Source: Treponema primitia ZAS-1
GTDB lineage: Bacteria; Spirochaetota; Spirochaetia; Treponematales; Breznakiellaceae
NCBI RefSeq assembly: GCF_000297095.1
Contig: NZ_AEEA01000057.1
Coordinates: 17,974 to 81,973, forward strand
DNA length: 64,000 bases
Direction of reading: 5' to 3'
Part shown: piece by piece, positions 55,309 to 61,830 of the stretch
How the letters are laid out: every line of letters begins with the position of its first letter
Position numbering within the stretch: the first letter of the stretch is position 1
The notes under the pieces: generated by a model
The model's database searches: none
Told to the model about the DNA's origin: nothing
Seen by the model: only the letters and a program-made list of their open reading frames with translations
Translations under genes and position numbers: made by a program

Positions 55309-55345
55309 AACGCCCCCGCGGTATTCCCGGGGGCGTTATTTTTTT
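55309..55345 (+). terminator. Expression-platform terminator of the TPP riboswitch
   Basis: Ten-base stem AACGCCCCCG (55309-55318) / CGGGGGCGTT (55328-55337), then A and seven T to 55345. The Shine-Dalgarno AAGGAGG of the next gene follows immediately. Confidence 0.9.
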
Positions 55346-55358
55346 AAGGAGGTCTGTG

Positions 55359-55679
55359 ATGGAACAGCCTAAGGCAAGTATTGCGATTCAGGTGCTGCCC
55401 AAAATCGGGGCGGCGGTCAAACAACCGGGGGATGAGGTGATCCGCATTGTGGATAAGGTCATCGCCTATATCAAGGGCACGGGGCTCACCACCTTTGTAG
55501 GGCCCTTCGAGACCACCGTGGAGGGGGATTTCGATAAACTGATGGAGATAGCCAAGGAATGCCAGCTTATCTGCATCCGGGAGGGGGCGGAAAGCGTTTC
55601 CGCCTACATTAAAACCGCCTACAACCCCACCGCCGGGGTCTGGAGCATCGATAAGAAGGTAACCAAGCACCATGGCTAA
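55359..55679 (+). CDS. Thiamine-binding protein, MTH1187/YqgV (DUF77) family
   Basis: 106 residues from the ATG at 55359, seven bases after AAGGAGG. The frame extends further upstream through the riboswitch but this is not coding. Ferredoxin-like fold: ASIAIQVLPKIGAA, VDKVIAYIKGTGLTTFVGPFETTVEG (in parts), CQLICIREGAESVSAYIK. Family members bind thiamine; next to ThiXYZ it may act as a soluble carrier or sensor. Overlaps the permease by 8 bases. Confidence 0.85.
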   Translation: MEQPKASIAIQVLPKIGAAVKQPGDEVIRIVDKVIAYIKGTGLTTFVGPFETTVEGDFDKLMEIAKECQLICIREGAESVSAYIKTAYNPTAGVWSIDKKVTKHHG

Positions 55680-56433
55680 GAGCCATCCGGGGAATTGGTC
55701 CGCAGGTATATTCATTATTGTCCTGATCCTGATCTGGCAGGGGGTTGCCATGGCGGGGCTTATCCCCCCCTATATGCTCCCCAGCCCGGTCCGGGTGGGC
55801 CTTGCCTTTATCGGGGATTTCCCCCTGCTCATGGGGCACCTGGGGACCACCCTCTTTGAGGCGCTGCTGGGGCTGCTGCTGTCCATAGCCGGGGCTTTTT
55901 TTCTGGCCCTGATCATGGACGCCAACGCGTTCCTCAAAAAATCCGTTACCCCGGTGCTGCTCCTGACCCAGACCCTGCCCACCATCGCCATAGCCCCCCT
56001 CTTGGTACTCTGGATGGGCTACGGCGTAGCCCCGAAGATCACCCTGATCTTCCTGACCTGCTTTTTCCCCCTGACCATAGGTCTCCTGGGGGGCTTTGCC
56101 CAGGCGGACGCTGACGCCATCCGGCTCCTCCAGTCCATGGGGGCAAAGCGGCGTCAGATCTACCGGTACATCAAGCTGCCCCAGGCCCTGCCCTCCTTCT
56201 TTTCAGGGCTGAGGATTTCCGCTTCCTACTCCATCATCGGGGCGGTGATCTCTGAGTGGCTGGGTGGCAGCGCGGGGCTGGGGGTCTACATGACCAGGGT
56301 GCGGAAGTCCTACTCCTTTGACCGGATGTTCGCAGTAATACTGCTGGTAGCGGTCTTAAGCCTTGTCCTGATGAAGCTGGTGGGGGAACTGGAAAAGTTG
56401 ACTACCCCCTGGCGAAAGGGGGATAGTGGATAG
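55672..56433 (+). CDS. thiX: Thiamine-precursor ABC transporter permease
   Basis: 253 residues, about six membrane segments, with the coupling loop AIRLLQSMGAKRRQIYRYIKLPQALPSFFSGLRIS (in parts) typical of the SsuC/ThiX family. Under TPP riboswitch control with ThiY- and ThiZ-like partners, so uptake of the HMP pyrimidine or of a formylamino-HMP precursor is most likely. Confidence 0.88.
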   Translation: MAKSHPGNWSAGIFIIVLILIWQGVAMAGLIPPYMLPSPVRVGLAFIGDFPLLMGHLGTTLFEALLGLLLSIAGAFFLALIMDANAFLKKSVTPVLLLTQTLPTIAIAPLLVLWMGYGVAPKITLIFLTCFFPLTIGLLGGFAQADADAIRLLQSMGAKRRQIYRYIKLPQALPSFFSGLRISASYSIIGAVISEWLGGSAGLGVYMTRVRKSYSFDRMFAVILLVAVLSLVLMKLVGELEKLTTPWRKGDSG

Positions 56434-56485
56434 AAACGTAATATAAACCACGTAGTATTAGTAATAAAATTTTATAGGAGTTAAA

Positions 56486-57460
56486 ATGAAAAACAAATTA
56501 TCTGCAATTGTGCTTGTCCTCGTGGTCCTTGCCTTGGCGGGATGCGGAAGAAAGCAGACCCCCGGAACGGTCCGGGTGATACTGGACTGGACCCCAAACA
56601 CGAACCATACCGGGCTCTACGTCGCCCTTGAGAAGGGCTACTACAAGGAAGAAGGGCTGGAGGTAGAAATACTGCAGCCGCCGGAGGACGGCGCCATGGT
56701 ACTGGTGGCTGCGGGGAACGCCGAATTCGCCGTGGGCTTCCAGGAGTCCCTGGGACCGGCCCTTGCCCAGGACAGCGCCCCCCTGCCGGTGACCGCAGTG
56801 GCGGCTATCATCAGTCACAACACCAGCGGCATCATATCCCTGAAACAGGCGGGCATCCTGTCGCCACGGGACCTGTCGGGGAAGCGGTACGCCTCCTGGG
56901 AGACTCCCCTGGTAACGGAGATTATCCGCACCATCGTGGAGGATGACGGCGGGGACTTCGGTTCCATTAAAATGATCCCGAACTTTGCCACCGACGCCTT
57001 CTCTGCCCTGGCAACCGATGTGGACGCCATTTGGATATACTACGCCTGGGACGGTATCGCCGCGGAGATCAACGGGGTGGGTATTAACTATCTGGATCTG
57101 GGACAAATTAATTCAAACTTTGATTTTTACACCCCGGTCCTGGTGACCAACGACAAGTACGCCGCGGCCAAACCGGATGAGGTAAAAAAATTCCTCCGGG
57201 CAACGAGCCGGGGCTATACCTTCGCCATAGAAAACCCCGCCGATGCCGGGGCTATACTCCTGAAACACGCTCCGGAACTTGACCGGGACCTGGTCATCAG
57301 CAGCCAGGAATACCTGGCGAGCCGGTATCAGGCGGATGCCCCCCGGTGGGGCGAAATAGACCCTAAGCGCTGGGCCGCCTTCTACGGCTGGATGTTTGAC
57401 AAGGGGCTCCTGGGAAAGGACATACGGAACCAGGGCTTTACCAACCAGTATTTACCCTGA
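56486..57460 (+). CDS. thiY: Thiamine-precursor binding lipoprotein, NMT1/THI5-like
   Basis: 324 residues. Lipoprotein signal MKNKLSAIVLVLVVLALAGC (Cys20). NMT1/THI5 features: VILDWTPNTNHTGLYVALEKGYYKEEGL (in parts), FAVGFQESLG, GKRYASWETPLVTEIIRTIV, and VDAIWIYYAWDG. These lines match the family that binds HMP-type pyrimidines. Preceded by AGGAGTT. Expected to deliver ligand to the ThiX/ThiZ pair. Confidence 0.9.
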   Translation: MKNKLSAIVLVLVVLALAGCGRKQTPGTVRVILDWTPNTNHTGLYVALEKGYYKEEGLEVEILQPPEDGAMVLVAAGNAEFAVGFQESLGPALAQDSAPLPVTAVAAIISHNTSGIISLKQAGILSPRDLSGKRYASWETPLVTEIIRTIVEDDGGDFGSIKMIPNFATDAFSALATDVDAIWIYYAWDGIAAEINGVGINYLDLGQINSNFDFYTPVLVTNDKYAAAKPDEVKKFLRATSRGYTFAIENPADAGAILLKHAPELDRDLVISSQEYLASRYQADAPRWGEIDPKRWAAFYGWMFDKGLLGKDIRNQGFTNQYLP

Positions 57461-57468
57461 GGCTGGGT

Positions 57469-58206
57469 ATGCTTTTTTCCTGCCAGGGGATCGTCAAGCG
57501 GTATAACCGGGAGGCAGTGGTTCAGGATATAGACCTGGAACTGCCCCAGGGGGGCTTTGTGTCCCTCCTGGGCCCTTCCGGGGTGGGAAAGACCACCCTC
57601 TTCAATGTCCTTGCCGGCGTGGACCGTCCCGACACGGGCCGGGTACTCCTTGACGGGGAGGACATCACCGGCGTTTCCGGCAGGGTAAGCTATATGCTCC
57701 AGAAGGACCTGCTCCTGGAATTCCGCACCGTCCTGGACAACGTGATCCTCCCCCTGGTTATCCGGGGAACGCCCCGAAAGGAAGCCCGCTCCCAGGCGGC
57801 CTCCTTCTTCCCCCACTTCGGTATTGGGGGCTACGAGGATAAATACCCCCGGGAACTGTCCGGGGGTATGCGCCAGCGGGCGGCCCTGCTCCGTACCTGT
57901 ATGATGAAGAACCCGGTGATACTCCTGGACGAACCCTTTTCATCCCTGGACGCCATCACCCGGCTTAAAATGCAGACCTGGTACCAGGATATTGCCGCCG
58001 AAATGGGCCTCTCCACCCTCTTTATCACCCACGATGTGGAGGAGGCGGTAGCCCTCTCGGACCGGGTCTATATCCTCAACGGCAAACCCGGCCGGATAAC
58101 CCACTGCCTGGATATCCTGCCCCCCCGCCCCCGTTCCCACGGCTTCCCCACATCCACGGAATTCGCCGGGTATAAACGGACCATACTGGAGGCGATTGGG
58201 CTGTAG
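57469..58206 (+). CDS. thiZ: Thiamine-precursor ABC transporter ATPase
   Basis: 245 residues. Walker A GPSGVGKTTLF, Q-loop YMLQKDLLLEFRT, signature LSGGMRQRAALLRT, Walker B VILLDEPFSSLD and switch ITHDVEEAV are intact. Starts 9 bases after the binding protein. Last gene of the riboswitch-controlled operon; no clear terminator follows before the porin promoter. Confidence 0.9.
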   Translation: MLFSCQGIVKRYNREAVVQDIDLELPQGGFVSLLGPSGVGKTTLFNVLAGVDRPDTGRVLLDGEDITGVSGRVSYMLQKDLLLEFRTVLDNVILPLVIRGTPRKEARSQAASFFPHFGIGGYEDKYPRELSGGMRQRAALLRTCMMKNPVILLDEPFSSLDAITRLKMQTWYQDIAAEMGLSTLFITHDVEEAVALSDRVYILNGKPGRITHCLDILPPRPRSHGFPTSTEFAGYKRTILEAIGL

Positions 58207-58267
58207 CGGTGATATGCCTTCCACAAACGATTATTTTTCATTTTAGCAAAAAAAAGCGTTTTTCCCC

Positions 58268-58296
58268 TTGACATCCTCTTATGGTTTCACTAAATT
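58268..58296 (+). promoter_or_regulatory. Probable porin promoter
   Basis: TTGACA (58268-58273), 17-base spacer, TAAATT (58291-58296); porin ATG at 58363 with AGAGGTGG before it. Confidence 0.6.
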
Positions 58297-58362
58297 CCTA
58301 TTAATTACATGGTATTACTATTATTAGTAAATACCTATGAATAATAAAAAAAGAGGTGGATC

Positions 58363-59532
58363 ATGAAAAAGTTTCTCGGTGTTTTTACGGTTCTCTTAGC
58401 CACAGGTTTGATCGCCGCAGGCGGGCTTTTTGCCCAAGAGGTAAAATGGAATGGGTATGTAAACAGCGGCCTGGGGGTGATAGTGGCGGATGAACTGGAT
58501 GATCCGAAGCTGACTGCCTTTGCGGCGGATGCGGAACAGTGGAATTACCGGTTCCGGCTGGACGGCGCCTTTACCAACGAGGCGAACACCGCTGGGGCGA
58601 ACCTCCGCTTTGAACCCCAGATTACAAACGCTTTCCGGCTGCCCTACTTTTACGGGTGGTTTAAGGTGGGGGATATCCTCACGGTCAATGCGGGTATTGT
58701 GTTTAACACCGTTTTTAACAGCGGCGGATGGATACTCAACGATGACGCCGGCGAAGGAACCGGGATTTTGGCGGTACTGAGCCCCCTTGCGGGCTTACAG
58801 ATCGGTTTGGGAGCCTATGTGGGGGGCTGGGATGTGGTAAATGCCCTCACCACGGCGCCGGATCTTGAAAGCGGCAGGTATACCGCCAGCCTTGCCTATC
58901 AACAGGACAATGTGTTTAAGGTAACCGCAAGCTACCGGACTAAATCCTACTATGAGGTAGGTCCCATAGCACCTGGTACCCCAGTAGTAGAGGCCGTATC
59001 CTATACCACCGGTGCGGATACTGCTAAAGCAATCCTGGGTCTGCAAATCCTGGCTGTACCGGGTTTAAAGGCGGTGGTTGAAGCGGGATTCGATAAGCTC
59101 GACGATACCTTTAGCGATAATGGGATAACCAGCATATACGAAACCCTTGCCTATAATGTAGAAAAATTGGATTTCGGCCTTCATGCGCAGGAAGCGTTTT
59201 CAAGCGTAACGGGTCAGGATGATCCCTTTTTACGGCTTACCCCCTGGGTAAGCTATACCATAGGCGCCTTTGTCCCCCAGCTTGCGGGGAGCTATGTGTC
59301 CGGCGGTACGCCCCTTACCGGGGCTAACAAATTCAAATACCACCGCCGGACCACCTTTGCCAATAGTTATAGCAGCGAAGATTCGGTGATTACCCTGCAG
59401 CCTTCGATAAAATACAATGTGGATAAAAATACCTACGTTGAACTGGGGTATGTCTACAATATCGTTAAGGAAAAGGCGGATATCGATAACGACTTCCAGG
59501 TTATCTACGCAGATTTCAAGTGGAGTTTCTAA
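58363..59532 (+). CDS. Beta-barrel outer-membrane protein (porin-like)
   Basis: 389 residues. Cleavable signal MKKFLGVFTVLLATGLIAAG...LFAQ, then alternating amphipathic strands (WNYRFRLDGAF, LRFEPQITNAF, LQIGLGAYVGGW, YTASLAYQ, VFKVTASYRTK) and a C-terminal strand ending in aromatic Phe (VIYADFKWSF), the usual barrel-insertion signal. No named family recognised. Similar porins are abundant in treponemes. Own promoter and terminator indicate a single-gene unit. Confidence 0.82.
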   Translation: MKKFLGVFTVLLATGLIAAGGLFAQEVKWNGYVNSGLGVIVADELDDPKLTAFAADAEQWNYRFRLDGAFTNEANTAGANLRFEPQITNAFRLPYFYGWFKVGDILTVNAGIVFNTVFNSGGWILNDDAGEGTGILAVLSPLAGLQIGLGAYVGGWDVVNALTTAPDLESGRYTASLAYQQDNVFKVTASYRTKSYYEVGPIAPGTPVVEAVSYTTGADTAKAILGLQILAVPGLKAVVEAGFDKLDDTFSDNGITSIYETLAYNVEKLDFGLHAQEAFSSVTGQDDPFLRLTPWVSYTIGAFVPQLAGSYVSGGTPLTGANKFKYHRRTTFANSYSSEDSVITLQPSIKYNVDKNTYVELGYVYNIVKEKADIDNDFQVIYADFKWSF

Positions 59533-59547
59533 TCTAAAAATGTTCTA

Positions 59548-59602
59548 GCCGATGGGGTCGCCTTCAACCTCCTCCAACGGAGGCGGTTCCATCGGCTTTT
59601 TT
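59548..59602 (+). terminator. Porin terminator
   Basis: GCCGATGG (59548-59555) pairs with CCATCGGC (59589-59596), with a second inner stem CGCCT.../AGGCG, followed by six T. Located 16 bases after the porin stop. Confidence 0.85.
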
Positions 59603-59645
59603 CCGATTGAATTACCAAAATAAATACCCAAATAGAATTTCGCAC

Positions 59646-59794
59646 CTACACTTCGGTAACCATATCTTCTAGGGACTCCGCTACAATCTCCTGAACCTTG
59701 GCGGCGCTTTCCTGCTGGATCTTTCCGTCGTCCACCGCGGATCTTTTCCAGGGTCCATGGCTATGGTGATGATAAAAACGATCTTTTTGGGCAT
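59646..59794 (-). pseudogene. Small broken ORF, ~49 codons with one base missing
   Basis: ATG at 59794 with GGAGA seven bases upstream gives MPKKIVFIITIAMDPGK. The frame then becomes implausible unless one base is added near 59741-59747, after which SAVDDGKIQQESAAKVQEI and AESLEDMVTEV run to TAG at 59646. The start resembles the first strand of DsrE-like sulfur-relay proteins, but the body is far too short, so it may be an internal-deletion remnant. It occupies most of the 309-bp gap between porin and flavoprotein. Confidence 0.35.
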
Positions 59795-59841
59795 AAACTT
59801 CTCCAAGAATAATGTATACATTCAATAATTAGAACAGAACA

Positions 59842-60480
59842 CTAGATCAGCCCCGCTCCAAGTTCAAAGGCCTTTTGCTTATCCTGGGGGAAAATCTCGT
59901 CCCGGCGTTTTTTCCGGGCCTCGCCGTCGAACATGGTCATCTCGTACTTGGAGTAGTCCGTGGTTTGCCATGTTTCGGTGGAGACCAGGGTTTTTGCCGG
60001 GCCGATGATCTGGTTAAAGCGATCCTCATAAAACTTGAATTTTTCCGCATACCCCATGGATTCTATGGCCGATTCGCTTACGTTCATGGTATAGATCAGG
60101 GCGGTGGGGACCCGGCGGGTAAAAAAAGTTTTTCTGTCCTTGCTGTAGGTGATGTACTGGAAGGTGAGCCGTTCGAAAAGGGCCCGAACGGCGGCGGTGA
60201 CCTCAGAAATATAGATAGGGGAACCGATGATAAGGGCATCGCAGGTATGAATACGGTCCAGAACCGGCTTTAAATCGTCCCCGGCGGCGCAACGGCCCAG
60301 GCTCTTGCCGCCCCGTTGTTTACAGGCAAAGCAGCTGATACAGCCCTTAAAGTTCAGGTCGTACAGGTTGACCAGTTCCGTCTCAGAGCCTTTGGAGGCA
60401 GCGCCCTTCAGGGCTTCCTCCACCAAAATATGGGTGTTCCAGCCCTTGCGGGGGCTGCCGTTAATAGCTATTGTTTTCAT
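59842..60480 (-). CDS. Iron-sulfur-flavoprotein-like NADPH-dependent FMN reductase
   Basis: 212 residues. Flavodoxin-fold FMN loop INGSPRKGWNTHILVEEAL, a Cys cluster GCISCFACKQRGG followed by another Cys at about residue 63 (CxxCxxC...C, as in Isf-type flavoproteins that hold a 4Fe-4S cluster), and GSPIYISEVTAAVRALFER. Probably transfers electrons under anaerobic conditions. Monocistronic; a GTACC/GGTAC palindrome lies 54-67 bases upstream of the start. Confidence 0.8.
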   Translation of the reverse strand: MKTIAINGSPRKGWNTHILVEEALKGAASKGSETELVNLYDLNFKGCISCFACKQRGGKSLGRCAAGDDLKPVLDRIHTCDALIIGSPIYISEVTAAVRALFERLTFQYITYSKDRKTFFTRRVPTALIYTMNVSESAIESMGYAEKFKFYEDRFNQIIGPAKTLVSTETWQTTDYSKYEMTMFDGEARKKRRDEIFPQDKQKAFELGAGLI

Positions 60481-60690
60481 TCTAAATATGGTATAGTATT
60501 ACGCCCTGTTATGTAAAGGCTTAGGTCCCACCGGTACCGTATGGTACTAAACAGAATAAAAATCTAAAGTCCATCATAAAAAACAGAAAATACTTCTACA
60601 CGGATAACTCAAAAAAACTTATTTTTATATCATAGATATATAAAAAATTATCAATCCCCGTATTTCGTGGATCGTATAAAGGAATTTACC

Positions 60691-61806
60691 ATGGAAAGCA
60701 TCCGCAAGAGAGTTCTCCTGGTTGACGATAATCAGGTCAATCTGAAAATGGCGCGTAATACCCTAATGAACAAGTACGATGTATTTACCGTTCCCAGCGC
60801 TGAAAAAATGTTTCTTTTCCTGGAATCCAATCCGGTTGACCTAATCCTCTTGGATATACTGATGCCGGATCTCAGCGGTTACGAGGCTATCATCGTTTTA
60901 AAGAAAAATGAAAAAACAAAGGATATACCGGTTATATTTTTAACCTCCAAATCCGATCCGGGAAGCGAACTGGAGGGCTTTAATCTGGGAGCGATAGATT
61001 ATATCGCCAAACCCTTTTCTCCGCCCCTGCTTATTAAACGGGTGGACGTACATATGCTGGTGGAATCGCAAAAATGGGAACTTCAGTATTTAAACGACAA
61101 TCTCCAGCATCTGGTGGACGAAAAAACCGGTACGGTGCTGAACCTGCAGCGCGGCATCCTGAAAACCATAAGTAACCTGGTTGAATGGAGGGATGATGTT
61201 ACGGGGGAACATGTGGAACGGACCGAATATTTTCTGCGCATCCTGACAGAGGAAATGCGGAGAAAAAAGGTCTACACCGCTGAGCTTGAAAGTTGGAACC
61301 TGGAATTTTTTTTCCAGTCCGCCCAGCTGCACGATGTGGGGAAGATCGCCATCCGGGATTCAATCCTTCAAAAAACTGCCGGACTGAATGAAGAAGAATT
61401 TGAGGAGATGAAAAAACACACCACCTTTGGCGAAAAGATCATTGAAAAAATACAGGAAGGCGTCAAGGAAACGGTCTTTCTGACCCATGCCCGGATTATG
61501 GCCGGTTCCCACCATGAAAAATGGGACGGGTCGGGGTATCCCCGCGGTCTTGCGGGGGAGAATATTCCCCTCCAGGGCAGGCTCATGGCCATTGTGGATG
61601 TCTACGACGCCCTGGTCTCACAGCGGCCCTATAAAAAGGCCTTTTCACCGGACGAGGCGGCCAAGATAATCGGGGGTGAACGGGAGCGCCATTTTGATCC
61701 CAATATCACGGATGTTTTTTTGGGGATTTATACACAACTCAGACTGCCCGCCCAGGCACTGCATTTTGTAGACCCGCAGGGAAAAGAAAGGGATCTGCCC
61801 GCTTAA
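60691..61806 (+). CDS. Response regulator with HD-GYP-type output domain
   Basis: 371 residues from the ATG at 60691 (AAGGA seven bases upstream); a GTG at 60667 would add eight residues. Receiver domain VLLVDDNQVNLKMA with acceptor Asp55 (LILLDILMPDLSGYE) and Lys in IAKPFS. A coiled linker precedes the HD-GYP domain: HDVGKIAI (His214-Asp215), HTTFGEKIIE, HARIMAGSHHEKWDGSGYP, and VDVYDALVSQRPYKKA. Such proteins hydrolyse cyclic-di-GMP. Directly followed by a hybrid kinase, its likely partner. Confidence 0.9.
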   Translation: MESIRKRVLLVDDNQVNLKMARNTLMNKYDVFTVPSAEKMFLFLESNPVDLILLDILMPDLSGYEAIIVLKKNEKTKDIPVIFLTSKSDPGSELEGFNLGAIDYIAKPFSPPLLIKRVDVHMLVESQKWELQYLNDNLQHLVDEKTGTVLNLQRGILKTISNLVEWRDDVTGEHVERTEYFLRILTEEMRRKKVYTAELESWNLEFFFQSAQLHDVGKIAIRDSILQKTAGLNEEEFEEMKKHTTFGEKIIEKIQEGVKETVFLTHARIMAGSHHEKWDGSGYPRGLAGENIPLQGRLMAIVDVYDALVSQRPYKKAFSPDEAAKIIGGERERHFDPNITDVFLGIYTQLRLPAQALHFVDPQGKERDLPA

Positions 61807-61830
61807 GGACAGCTTTACTATCAATTTATC

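Noticed and set aside
55269..55358. N-terminal extension of the thiamine-binding protein ORF
   Set aside because: It overlaps the end of the riboswitch and its terminator; the ATG at 55359 has a perfect Shine-Dalgarno.
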